The notes under the pieces were generated by a model. That model worked only from the letters and a program-made list of their open reading frames with translations. It ran no database searches and had not been told where the DNA came from. Of a DNA stretch of 64,000 bases, positions 17,701 to 25,984 are shown one piece after another. This DNA comes from CAYVKM01 sp964452045 (lineage in GTDB: Bacteria; Calditrichota; Calditrichia; RBG-13-44-9): positions 1 to 64,000 of the forward strand of contig CAYVKM010000006.1 of the NCBI GenBank assembly GCA_964452045.1, in the 5' to 3' direction. How positions within the stretch are numbered: position 1 is the first letter of the stretch; each line of letters starts with the position of its first letter. Both the position numbers and the translations under genes were made by a program.

Positions 17701-20700
17701 CAGATCAATGGAACTGAAGGAAACGGTGAAGCTCAGGGTGCGAAATATCCCGATACCGAAGACCTGGACGGGAACGGGGGTCTGAATCTGGCGAACGATT
17801 ATTTTACCTATAGTTTTGAGATGCAGGATACTATTAATCCCTATATTCAGGGTATTACCAAACGGGAAGAGAACCAAAGCGCGCTGGATGCCTGGCGTTT
17901 ATACCGGATACCGATCCGCAGCTACGATCCGAACTTTGTAATTGGAAATCCGGATACCAATTTCCAGGAAATTTATTATGTCCGGCTCTGGTTAAACGGA
18001 CTTCCACCGGATGGCAATGAACATAATATTCAGATTGCCACATTCGACCTGGTAGGAAACGAATGGGAAGAGGTTGGTGTTGCCCGGAAAGAGGGCGTAC
18101 CGTTCACCAAGAATGACAGTTTATTCAGCATCGCCGTCTATAATACCGAGGAAAATGCACAAGAGATTCCGGGTGGACCGGAAGCCTACCACTCACCGCC
18201 CGAAGTTTCTGGAGTGGTGGACCGTATTACCAAGGCCAGGAGTAAAGAGCAGTCCCTGGTCATGCAGATGAAGGTATTGTACCCGACCGCCTCAGCCGAA
18301 GCGGAAAAGCAGCTCTATGAGAAAATGAATTTGATCAATTATAAAAAATTGAAGTTATTCGTTCACGGGGACCGCACCCTGCCGGAACAAAATTCAACTC
18401 TGCAATTTTATTTGAGGTTCGGGCCAACCAAAGATATTTATTATGAGGTGGGAGGTAAGATTTATCCGCATTGGGATTCTCGGAATTTCCTGGATGTTAT
18501 TCTGGATAAACTTGCCAAGACCAAGGATGAAGCGTATTTTGTCGGGGATTCTACCCATGTCATGTACTACCGGTTAAACCCGGATAATCCCGAGCAATAT
18601 TTTAAGGTGGTTGGGGAGCCCAATCTGCGCAATATCAATTATATGGCTATTGGAGCCAGAAATATCGGCAAATTTGATCTGGAAAATGTAGAGATCTGGA
18701 TAGATGAGTTACGGGTAACCGATGTGGAGCGGGATAAAGGTACGGCGATGCGGCTGATGACCGACTTGACATTGGCAGATGTGGCTACCTTTCGGGCGCA
18801 GTGGGAAGTGGTGGACGCAAATTTCCGCCGTATTGAAGATCAGTTTGGCAGTGGTAATACCACCGAGCGCCAGAGTTACCGCGCAACCCTAAAAATGGAT
18901 AAATTTTTCCCCGGCTCCTGGGGTCTGCAGATCCCGATATCCGGCGGGTATGTAAAATCGCGGGACGTGCCCAAATACTTTTACAATTCGGACCAGTTGA
19001 CCAATTATAAATCTTCCGGATTCAACGAGAAGGTGAAACAGTTTTTCGGGATGAGTACACTGGATCCGGTATTGGAAGAAAATTCACGGTTGAGCGAAAC
19101 CAAATCGCTGGGAACCACCGTTTCGCGCCGGAGTACCGGGCGCACACCCTGGTATTTGAAATACTCGGTGGATATGCTGACTTTTGATGTGGACTGGAGT
19201 GAAAAGAAGGCCAGTGACGAACGGAATGCGCTGAACAACAGCACTTCGCTCAGCGGCCGGGTACAGATTAATGTGCCCTTTGGCCGGGAAAACACATTCA
19301 AACCTTTCGGCTGGCTGGGCAACGGGCCCATCATTCGCGGTCTGGCCAATCAGCAGATGGCCTATACTCCATCTTCATTGCGATTCAATGTCGGTATCCA
19401 CGATGATGAATCCAGCCGGCGGGCCCGACTGGAGACCAATCCGACAACGACGGTGCGAACCACTTCCAGCCGGGATTATTCAATTGGCTACAGTCTTTTT
19501 CCGAGCCTGAATCTTGATTTTCGGCGGGATTACCAATCCGATGCCCAGCAGAAGGGTTACCGGGCTGCCGATCTGGTAAATGCCATTATCACCAAATTCG
19601 ATTTTGGGGTCGATAAAGTGATGAATCAGAGTTTTGGCGCTAACTATAACCCGAAATGGTTTAGCTGGATCAATCAGAGCTTCAAGTATAACGCCAATTT
19701 TAACTACAGTTTCAGTAATTTTAATACCAATGAAAAATCAAGCCGGTCCCAGATTACCAAACAGTTTAACGTTAGTCTTCAACCATCTCAACTGGCCAAC
19801 AAGATCTACAATCCCAAGGTAATCACCACCTTGGGGCAGAGAAATACCAGAACCTCCCGTCCGCCCGGAGTTGGGGCCCGCCGCAGCGGCCAATCTCAAC
19901 AGGAAGAAGAAAATGCCCAGAAGGGTTCCGAAGAAAATCTGCAAAAGAAAACCGGCGAAGGCGGTGGACAGCAGGACAAGGAAAAATCGGGAGAGCAACA
20001 GGAAGAGGGAGAGGGAGAACAGGAAGGCGAAGGTCAGGAACAGGGCGGTCCCAGTCCGCTTAGCAAAATCAAGGCGATAAATCCAATACTGCTGGTCTGG
20101 AAATTTTTCAATGCCTGGAAAAGTGTAAGCGTCGATTACCGGATTCAGGACGACTACAGCTATTTCAATATCACCGATATGCCTTCGCTAAAATACCAGC
20201 TGGGCTTTACCAAAGAGCCGGGAGTGGGTACGGATACAACCTTTGGCAAACTTCCCCGATTACCCGGGATCAAAAACAGTAAGAATATTGCCGGAAACCT
20301 GAATTTTGATATCATTCAGAATCTGTCTTCCTCATTCAAATACAATTATGCCAAAGACCGGACCCAGAACAATCAACAGACCAACGAGAATGTTGCCTCC
20401 ACTTACTTTTTTGTGGGGGATGATCCGGATAATAATCAAAAGTCCTGGTATGAATTTGTCCCGGACTGGCAGCTCCGGCTCACCGGGGTTGAGAACTGGT
20501 TCTTTTTTAAGAAATATGCCAATACCATTCAGCTGGAACATGCCCGCACGGGCAAGGCCAACGAAACCGTCCGGTACGATGGAGAAGAGAAAATTAAAAC
20601 GGCCTGGGGATATTCAAACAATTATTCGCCATTCTTGGGTATCAATATCAATACCAAGTGGGGTGTCACCGCCTCGGTCCGGTATTCCAAGAGTACCATC

Positions 20701-21081
20701 TACAGTTATACTGCAACAGGTGCAGACAATAAGTCACTCCGGTCCGGAATCGATATCACCATGTCATTTTCCAAATCAACCGGATTTCGAATCCCACTGC
20801 CTTTCCTGAAAAACAAGCGGTTGAAAAATGAAATGCAATTTAGTCTTTCGGTGGGCACCAACAATGATGTCTCTTTTTCCAAAAGACAGGGGTTTGAGAA
20901 TGAAGGATTTGTGGAACAGGAAAAGAACAGTTCGCTCAAATTCAGGCCCTCGGTTACTTATAAATTTAGTCAGAAAGTTAATGGATCGATGTTTTTTGAG
21001 TATTCCTCCAGTGAGAACAAACGTACCGGTAAATACTCCTATTTTGAATTTGGGGTAAATGTGAATATCGCTATTCGCTAG
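14767..21081 (+). CDS. sprA: SprA, outer-membrane translocon of the type IX secretion system
   Basis: SprA is the giant outer-membrane barrel through which folded T9SS cargo leaves the periplasm, working with PorV and a plug protein. The 2104-residue protein is slightly shorter than Flavobacterium SprA. It starts at TTG (AAGGA upstream, no suitable ATG), with a signal peptide cleaved at TAFS/QGF. Family features are the early YYLPIALDLD region, the repeated barrel blocks, the YIDDFEGSKRTTPLG segment and the aromatic C-terminal strand. Residues about 1705-1764 are an unusual Glu/Gln/Gly-rich low-complexity insert. Neighbours include a QC-like enzyme, a propeller with a FlgD-like C-terminus and two PorV/PorQ-like barrels, supporting a T9SS locus. 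PorK/L/M/N/U are not in the window. Confidence 0.93.
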   Translation: MKQAFLHLLLIMGFGILPIATAFSQGFKPPSQPQGVVPLFEKDLPGLSQYYADSTLLQVQFGRYKRLVTLDSSQKRIQIRELLNDRDYYLPIALDLDLYSRDRIEFENEKTWRATVRKNLGKEETSGAGGIELNIPVKIKSKAFKRIFGGDRVGLRVTGNISFELAGRSEKRSGSAVSSFEQRGNFSPRFKQTQQFQVEGRVGDKVSVKVDQNSEATFDFENTLRLTYTGDEDEIIQSIEAGNVSLNLPSTNYVSASSKSQGLFGLKTAMQFGNLSFTGIASLQRGEKQKLTKTGGASENTFRIKDYEYVRNRFFFVSYDYANYFTQGFNNQMQWIVPSAGSRITQLDVWVTARPNDPNTREGWAVVDPNSVNQDSLDNLQVISGVQESGYFRQLDQSEYNYDEYRGYFWLNQNVDDQDVVAIAYVREDSVKEGMLFNQLTDTSSTVLLKLIRAQGANPTYPTWGLAMRNVYNLGASSISQDGFDVNIIYTKTGTDVDVQPYQPTQPFIYLMGLDRLDEQGTPVEGGDKKVDVNNGNIFDLANGYLIFPSITPFYPKNENFMIDTTELAVKIYNIKDRSEELNQHKFDIEITTSSTSSTFNLGFNVLEGSEVVRLNGRELVKDKDYTIDYFGGTLQILAPEARRADANVEIEYERGSLFQLDKKTLLGARLEYSFGDRGFIGMTGLYLNRSTLDQRIRLGQEPVKNVIWDINTALRFRPNYITKALDLLPVVETSAESRLVLEAEYAQVSPNPNTFNEPDLGENNGVAYIDDFEGSKRTTPLGITYRSWARASTPVRFRVMDTGIDYNISRTDETAMYQMDRNRLRMFWYNPYNQVPIKDIWPNRDVNAQTGTTTNVLVLQWKNDSVPTDSAWGGIMRSTVNFPDQKKTKFIELWVKGRLGQVNIDIGKISEDYYVRENTFTFDNKRSLGNLNTEDRNLNGLLDEGEDIGLDGIPKGQPNADPFDIWAKPQDTNPAFLQINGTEGNGEAQGAKYPDTEDLDGNGGLNLANDYFTYSFEMQDTINPYIQGITKREENQSALDAWRLYRIPIRSYDPNFVIGNPDTNFQEIYYVRLWLNGLPPDGNEHNIQIATFDLVGNEWEEVGVARKEGVPFTKNDSLFSIAVYNTEENAQEIPGGPEAYHSPPEVSGVVDRITKARSKEQSLVMQMKVLYPTASAEAEKQLYEKMNLINYKKLKLFVHGDRTLPEQNSTLQFYLRFGPTKDIYYEVGGKIYPHWDSRNFLDVILDKLAKTKDEAYFVGDSTHVMYYRLNPDNPEQYFKVVGEPNLRNINYMAIGARNIGKFDLENVEIWIDELRVTDVERDKGTAMRLMTDLTLADVATFRAQWEVVDANFRRIEDQFGSGNTTERQSYRATLKMDKFFPGSWGLQIPISGGYVKSRDVPKYFYNSDQLTNYKSSGFNEKVKQFFGMSTLDPVLEENSRLSETKSLGTTVSRRSTGRTPWYLKYSVDMLTFDVDWSEKKASDERNALNNSTSLSGRVQINVPFGRENTFKPFGWLGNGPIIRGLANQQMAYTPSSLRFNVGIHDDESSRRARLETNPTTTVRTTSSRDYSIGYSLFPSLNLDFRRDYQSDAQQKGYRAADLVNAIITKFDFGVDKVMNQSFGANYNPKWFSWINQSFKYNANFNYSFSNFNTNEKSSRSQITKQFNVSLQPSQLANKIYNPKVITTLGQRNTRTSRPPGVGARRSGQSQQEEENAQKGSEENLQKKTGEGGGQQDKEKSGEQQEEGEGEQEGEGQEQGGPSPLSKIKAINPILLVWKFFNAWKSVSVDYRIQDDYSYFNITDMPSLKYQLGFTKEPGVGTDTTFGKLPRLPGIKNSKNIAGNLNFDIIQNLSSSFKYNYAKDRTQNNQQTNENVASTYFFVGDDPDNNQKSWYEFVPDWQLRLTGVENWFFFKKYANTIQLEHARTGKANETVRYDGEEKIKTAWGYSNNYSPFLGININTKWGVTASVRYSKSTIYSYTATGADNKSLRSGIDITMSFSKSTGFRIPLPFLKNKRLKNEMQFSLSVGTNNDVSFSKRQGFENEGFVEQEKNSSLKFRPSVTYKFSQKVNGSMFFEYSSSENKRTGKYSYFEFGVNVNIAIR

Positions 21082-21165
21082 GATTTAGTTATTTGTAATT
21101 ATAAGATGAACCAAATCGCCATGAAAATGTAGAATTCCAACAGAGAGCAGATTAAAGAAAATTAT

Positions 21166-22068
21166 ATGAAAATACTTATTTGGGTTTTGATGACCATTTT
21201 TTCCGGGAATGCCTTGGCCGAAGGGAATTTTAATGCGGATTCGGCCTTCCGGTTTCTGACCCGGCAGACCGACTTCGGACCGCGGAATCCGGGTTCTGCG
21301 GCGCACAAAGCTTGTTTAAACTATCTTCAAAAAGAAATGGAGAAATTTGGCGGACAGGTTACACTCCAGCCATTTATGCATTACGACCTCCAGAGAGGGT
21401 TTTCCCTGACCATGACCAATGTGATCGCTTCCTTCCAGCCGGAGAATAAATCCCGCATCATGCTCTGCGCCCACTGGGATACCCGTCCTATGGCGGATCA
21501 GGATTCGCCGGAAAATTTTGATACCCCGATTCTCGGGGCAAATGATGGGGCCAGTGGGGTAGCGGTGCTGCTGGAACTGGCCCGGCAATTCCAAAAATCT
21601 CCTCCGCCGGTAGGGGTTGATCTGGTCCTTTTGGATGGGGAAGATTACGGAAGCGAAGGCGATCTGGATAACTACTGCCTGGGATCCCGCTATTTTGTGG
21701 ATAACAATCGAAAGTATTTTCCCAGATTTGCCATCCTGCTGGATATGATTGGCGATGCCCAGCTGGATATTCCCATCGAGGGCTACTCCCAGCAGTATGC
21801 ACCTCAGGTTGTAAAGCTGGTGTGGGATGCCGCTGCCAATTTGGGCGTTAGCCAGTTTTATCCCTATGTAAAGCATTACATTTTTGATGACCATGTCATT
21901 TTAAATGAAGGCGGGATTCCGGCCATCGATATTATCGATTTTGAATATCCGGATGAGAGCCATCGCTACTGGCATACCCTGGAAGATACCCCGGATAAAT
22001 GTTCTCCCGCCAGTCTGAAGGCAGTTGGGGATGTATTAAGTAAAGTTATCTATGAACTGATCCCCTGA
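21166..22068 (+). CDS. M28-family glutaminyl-peptide cyclotransferase-like enzyme, exported
   Basis: This 300-residue protein has a signal peptide ending GNALA and belongs to M28 in its glutaminyl cyclase (QPCT-like) branch, which cyclises N-terminal Gln to pyroglutamate. Counterparts of the human QC residues can be placed: zinc ligands Asp127 (GANDGASG), Asp160 (Glu in human) and His270 (YWHT), catalytic Glu159 (LLDGED), Asp193 (LLDMIGD) and the Asp241-Asp242-His243 loop (FDDHVIL), plus Trp269. The WHTLEDTPDKCS ending fits QC better than aminopeptidases. It starts 85 bases after sprA. Ten exported proteins here present Gln at the predicted mature N-terminus, which is the substrate such an enzyme needs. 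An aminopeptidase function cannot be excluded. Confidence 0.82.
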   Translation: MKILIWVLMTIFSGNALAEGNFNADSAFRFLTRQTDFGPRNPGSAAHKACLNYLQKEMEKFGGQVTLQPFMHYDLQRGFSLTMTNVIASFQPENKSRIMLCAHWDTRPMADQDSPENFDTPILGANDGASGVAVLLELARQFQKSPPPVGVDLVLLDGEDYGSEGDLDNYCLGSRYFVDNNRKYFPRFAILLDMIGDAQLDIPIEGYSQQYAPQVVKLVWDAAANLGVSQFYPYVKHYIFDDHVILNEGGIPAIDIIDFEYPDESHRYWHTLEDTPDKCSPASLKAVGDVLSKVIYELIP

Positions 22069-22098
22069 TCGGTTCAGCGAAACAATAAAACTATTGGC

Positions 22099-22956
22099 AT
22101 GAGCAAGGACAATAAAACCTATTACCAGATTCGGATGAATTTAAAAGGCTTTGATAAAGATATTCTCTCCACTGTGCTATTTGCTGAAGGTTGCAACGGA
22201 GTGGAAGAATTCTCCGAGGATACCTGGTTGGTTTACCTGGATGGCGGACAGGGCAGGCATAAACTTGCCGCATTGTGTAACCGGGTGACATCTCTGAATC
22301 CGGATATGCAGCCGGATCAGCTGCTGGTTACCTCCCATGAATCGGAAGATTGGAACAGTGAGTGGAAAAAGCACTTCCGACCGTTGCAGATCGGAGAACA
22401 TATCCGGGTGGCACCCCCCTGGGATCTGCCGGAGTTGGAAAAGGGCGACTTACTGATTCAGATCGATCCCCGGATGGCCTTTGGCACCGGCAGTCATGAA
22501 ACCACCAAACTGATGATCCGGGCGATGGAAAAATATTGCCAGGGGGAAATATCCGTTCTGGATGCCGGCACTGGTTCGGGAATTCTGGCGATTCTGGCCA
22601 GGAAGCTGGGAGCTAAAAGGATCTTCGGATTTGACATCGAGCCGGAAGCGATTGAGAATGCCATCCATAATGCCGGTTTAAATCAGGTTGATGGTATCGA
22701 ATTCCGGCTGGGGGATGAACGGGTGATACCGGGTGAGAAATTTGATCTTATCCTGGCCAATATCAACCGAAATACCCTGATTGCGCTGATACCGGTCCTG
22801 AAAAAATATTTAAAGCAAAATGGTATTCTGATCATTTCTGGCATTTTACAGTCAGATGAACCGGCCATGGATGAGGTGATTCAGGACGGATTCGAACTGT
22901 TGGAGAGATTAACCGAAAATGAGTGGAGCGTACTGGTACTAAAAAAAATACTATAA
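22099..22956 (+). CDS. prmA: Ribosomal protein L11 methyltransferase
   Basis: PrmA trimethylates ribosomal protein L11 using S-adenosylmethionine. The 285-residue protein has the N-terminal substrate-recognition domain followed by a Rossmann methyltransferase domain: DPRMAFGTGSHETTKLM, the SAM-binding VLDAGTGSGILAI and the LANINRNTL motif IV. No clear ribosome site is visible. The gene lies 30 bases after the QC-like gene, so it is probably read through from it. Its own function is cytoplasmic and unrelated to secretion. Confidence 0.95.
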   Translation: MSKDNKTYYQIRMNLKGFDKDILSTVLFAEGCNGVEEFSEDTWLVYLDGGQGRHKLAALCNRVTSLNPDMQPDQLLVTSHESEDWNSEWKKHFRPLQIGEHIRVAPPWDLPELEKGDLLIQIDPRMAFGTGSHETTKLMIRAMEKYCQGEISVLDAGTGSGILAILARKLGAKRIFGFDIEPEAIENAIHNAGLNQVDGIEFRLGDERVIPGEKFDLILANINRNTLIALIPVLKKYLKQNGILIISGILQSDEPAMDEVIQDGFELLERLTENEWSVLVLKKIL

Positions 22957-23089
22957 TTTTTACCCGATCTGCCTTTAATTAGGACAGTGCGAGAGGATGA
23001 TTAAGATTAAAAGAATATGATTATTGTTTTAATCCGAAAAAATAGGTATAAATAATTGATCTTAAGAAAATATTATTTGATAATTAATT

Positions 23090-23199
23090 GATTGTCATTG
23101 CGATCCCGCCGTTGCGGGAGAAGCAATCTCATTTTCTTGAACTATTAAAGGAGATTGCTTCGTCGTCCAACAGCTGCGGGACTCCTCGCAATGACAATC
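23090..23199. repeat. Palindromic dispersed repeat (GTCATTGCGA family)
   Basis: This is a nested palindrome. The outer arms GATTGTCATTGCGA (23090-23103) and TCGCAATGACAATC (23186-23199) are perfectly complementary over 14 bp. The inner arms GAAGCAATCTC (23120-23130) and GAGATTGCTTC (23151-23161) pair over 11 bp, and a small TCCCGC/GCGGGA hairpin sits in the left arm. Similar MITE/REP-like elements occur in many bacterial genomes. It fills most of the gap between prmA and the next gene, and the short open frames across it are artefacts. Confidence 0.8.
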
Positions 23200-23280
23200 T
23201 GCTTGAGTTCAGAGCCAAAGCAACAATCATGTTTAAAAAATATTTCAGTAATATTTTCCATGCTGTGAAGGAGACAATGG

Positions 23281-24456
23281 ATGCAAAAATTTTTCAACCA
23301 TGCAGGTATTATCCTGTTCATTATTATTTTTCTTCTGCTATCCTGCCAGGAGAAAAAGGAAGTTATCGGTACCACCCAGAGTTTTGATATTGGGGCGGTG
23401 ACCATCCCCTCCGTGTTGAGCTCCACTTCCGATAAAGCGGTGCTGTTTACCGCTAAGGTAACTCACCCGGATGGTGATGCCGGAATTGCGGAGGTGCAGT
23501 TGCAGATCACCGACTCGCTGGGGGCTTTGACCCGGGCATTTACCATGTACGACGATGGCGATGTGCAGAATCAAAATTCCGGAGATGTGATTGCATTCGA
23601 TCAGGTTTACTCGATTGTCATTATCGGATCGCAATCCGGAATACCCGATGGGCGTTATTCAGCAAAAATTAAGGCGACATCCGAAGATGGCTCGGAAAAG
23701 GAGAGCCCGTCCAGTGAAATGGAAGTATTTCCTAATCAGGTACCGGAAATTTTGAATGTCTCCTTTCCGGATAGCATCGTTTCGGGAATGAAACCGACCG
23801 ATATTTTGTTTACCGTAAATGACAATGATGGTTTGGAAGACATTCTCTGGGTGCTGATCCAGGGATACGATTCGGTCATTTCTTTTCCGGTTTTTCAGGA
23901 TACGGTTTTCAATCCCATGGACAATTCACCGGTATTTAGTGCTTCCATCGATTCCAGTTATACTGCAGGTAAAAAAGGAGAGTATGAATTAAAATTCCTG
24001 GCGGTTGATAGAGTCGGAGATTTTTCTAATGCGGTTATTAAGAATGTCTATTTTGAAAATAATCCTCCATTACTTTGGGATTCCCAGGTTCCCGACACTC
24101 TGACACGTCCCGCAACCGGATCAAATCCAATTGATACCTTAATTACTATACGAGTAAAAGACCATCAGGGCTTGTCAGATATAGATGAAGTCTATTATTT
24201 CTCTCTTAAACCAGACAGTTCACTTGCTAATGGTGGCAATCCATTATATATGTGGGACAATGGATTGCCATTTTTGGGTGATCCGAATCAATTGCAATAT
24301 GCAGGTGATTTAGTGGCAGGTGATGGTATTTATTCCTCTACAATTTTGCTGTTTGATAATGCTTTGCTTGGAAAATACAAACTATCCATTTATGCGAAAG
24401 ATAAGGTAGGTCAAATTTCCACTGTTTTGGTAGATAGTATCATGGTGATTAACTAA
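23281..24456 (+). CDS. Lipoprotein with repeated Ig/cadherin-like modules
   Basis: This is a 391-residue predicted lipoprotein (lipobox LLLSC followed by QEKKE). The mature part contains about three beta-sandwich-like repeats. Two carry a DG-x-Y signature (IPDGRYSAKIKATSEDG and GDGIYSSTILL) and another reads KKGEYELKFLAVDRVGD, which suggests Ca-binding extracellular modules. A good ribosome site (AAGGAG, 7 bases upstream) fixes the start. The next gene begins 19 bases after the stop, so it is probably co-expressed with the secreted propeller protein and the PorV-like barrels. No enzymatic motif was seen. Confidence 0.75.
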   Translation: MQKFFNHAGIILFIIIFLLLSCQEKKEVIGTTQSFDIGAVTIPSVLSSTSDKAVLFTAKVTHPDGDAGIAEVQLQITDSLGALTRAFTMYDDGDVQNQNSGDVIAFDQVYSIVIIGSQSGIPDGRYSAKIKATSEDGSEKESPSSEMEVFPNQVPEILNVSFPDSIVSGMKPTDILFTVNDNDGLEDILWVLIQGYDSVISFPVFQDTVFNPMDNSPVFSASIDSSYTAGKKGEYELKFLAVDRVGDFSNAVIKNVYFENNPPLLWDSQVPDTLTRPATGSNPIDTLITIRVKDHQGLSDIDEVYYFSLKPDSSLANGGNPLYMWDNGLPFLGDPNQLQYAGDLVAGDGIYSSTILLFDNALLGKYKLSIYAKDKVGQISTVLVDSIMVIN

Positions 24457-24475
24457 CAGGAGTTAAATTTTTCGA

Positions 24476-25975
24476 ATGAATCTAAAAATATTGTATCTCC
24501 AAATATTTATTTTTCTTCTTATAAGTACAGATACTTTTTCTCAGGTTGTGCAGGACTTCCAGATGCAAACCTTCAACCCGGACCGCAGTGGACTGGTGGG
24601 CAATGGGATCACCGATCTCATCTGGTCCGGTTCCAACTTGTATGCCGGCACCGGGTATGGCTTGAGTATAACTGCCGATCTGGGAGAACATTGGCAAAAC
24701 TATACCCCCGGGAATTACGGCGGTAAAGGGGGTATCAGCGCCCTGGCCATTGCCCCGGATAGTACCATCTGGATTGCCACCGGTTACGATACTACCGTTC
24801 AGGATGATGAAACCCTGGATATCGGCGGTGGATTGCGCTATCTCTCCCCCGGCAGCTCGGAATGGGTTTATATACCTCAACCAAAGGACGCCCGGACCGA
24901 TACCATGGGTGGGATGAAACCGACCACCACCCGGGTTCAGAATATTACCTACGATATCGCCATCCTCGATACCCAGGTCTGGATTACCAGCTTTGGCGGT
25001 GGGGTACGGCGTTCACTGGACAAAGGCCAAACCTGGGAAGTGATTACCACCGACGGAAAGCCATTCAGTTCACTGGATTATCTGAATCACCGCGGATTCG
25101 CTGCCATGGCGGAGGGTGGTAATATCTGGATAGGCACTGCCGGCGGAATCAGCAAATCCAGCGATGGCGGACAAACCTGGGAGCGTTTCTATGTCGGTCC
25201 GGATCAGATCCCAGAGCCCGGTGGCATTTCCGGAAACTGGTGTATTGCTCTGGCGCATAATTCCTGGAATAACAGCACCTGGGCCGTAACCCTCAGTACC
25301 GGAGGCGATGAATACAATGCCATCAGTATGACCCAGGATGGCGGGCGCACCTGGCAGATATTCTTAAAGGATGAACTGAGTGACGGTACTTTTGCCCGCT
25401 ACATCGCTTTTTACGATTCGGCCGTTTATGTCGCCACGGAAAAGGGTGTTTATAAAAGTATCAATAACGGCCAGACCTGGTTTAAATTTCCGGCCATTAT
25501 CGACCGGACCAGCGGTGAGCAGCTGCTGACGGATAAATTTTATTCGGTAGCCACCTCACCGGGTGAAAACGGTGAGCACCAGCTCTGGGTGGGCAGTGCA
25601 GATGGGCTGGCCTCAACCGCCAATAATGGTTACACCTGGACAATTTACCGCAGCTTTGTTTCCACCCGGGAGCGGGAAGATCCGGCTGTCTATGCTTATC
25701 CTACACCTTTTTCACCGGAACGCGGTACTATTCTTCGCTTCCAGTATGATATTTCACAGGCCGGTGAAGTGAATATCGATATCTATAATTTTGCCATGGA
25801 AAAGGTAATCTCAATCAGCAAACAGGAATTTGCACCTGTTCAGAATTCTTACGACCGGTCCACCACCTGGGATGGTCGGGATAACAACGGCCGGATGGTG
25901 GATAACGGGGTGTACTTCTTCCGGGCGAAAGTGGAAGGGAAAATCTCCTGGGGCAAAATTGTGGTGATTAATTAA
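24476..25975 (+). CDS. Exported BNR/Ycf48-like propeller protein with FlgD-like C-terminal domain, candidate T9SS cargo
   Basis: This 499-residue exported protein has signal cleavage at DTFS/QVV. Most of it is a beta-propeller of BNR/sialidase-like repeats, recognisable by S-x-D-x-G-x-T-W motifs (SLDKGQTWE, SSDGGQTWE, TQDGGRTWQ, SINNGQTWF). The last 90 residues form a FlgD-type Ig-like domain (WDGRDNNGRMVDNGVYFF, GKIVVIN), the type often serving as sorting domain in FCB secreted proteins, but the usual Asn-Pro-Phe-Asn-Pro motif is replaced by PTPFSPERG. The barrel genes directly downstream support export by the T9SS. The binding target is unknown. Confidence 0.8.
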   Translation: MNLKILYLQIFIFLLISTDTFSQVVQDFQMQTFNPDRSGLVGNGITDLIWSGSNLYAGTGYGLSITADLGEHWQNYTPGNYGGKGGISALAIAPDSTIWIATGYDTTVQDDETLDIGGGLRYLSPGSSEWVYIPQPKDARTDTMGGMKPTTTRVQNITYDIAILDTQVWITSFGGGVRRSLDKGQTWEVITTDGKPFSSLDYLNHRGFAAMAEGGNIWIGTAGGISKSSDGGQTWERFYVGPDQIPEPGGISGNWCIALAHNSWNNSTWAVTLSTGGDEYNAISMTQDGGRTWQIFLKDELSDGTFARYIAFYDSAVYVATEKGVYKSINNGQTWFKFPAIIDRTSGEQLLTDKFYSVATSPGENGEHQLWVGSADGLASTANNGYTWTIYRSFVSTREREDPAVYAYPTPFSPERGTILRFQYDISQAGEVNIDIYNFAMEKVISISKQEFAPVQNSYDRSTTWDGRDNNGRMVDNGVYFFRAKVEGKISWGKIVVIN

Positions 25976-25984
25976 GGAAAAGAA

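Noticed and set aside
17143..17877. 244-codon antisense open frame inside sprA
   Set aside because: Composition is the mirror of the sprA codons (Ile/Gly/Phe-rich); sprA itself is conserved over this stretch.
23088..23426. Open frames on both strands over the palindromic repeat
   Set aside because: They translate the repeat itself and run into the lipoprotein gene, whose own start has a clear ribosome site.
24476..25975. Sialidase function suggested by the BNR-like repeats
   Set aside because: The repeats are of the Ycf48/VPS10-like structural type; the sialidase Arg triad and Asp box arrangement are not present.
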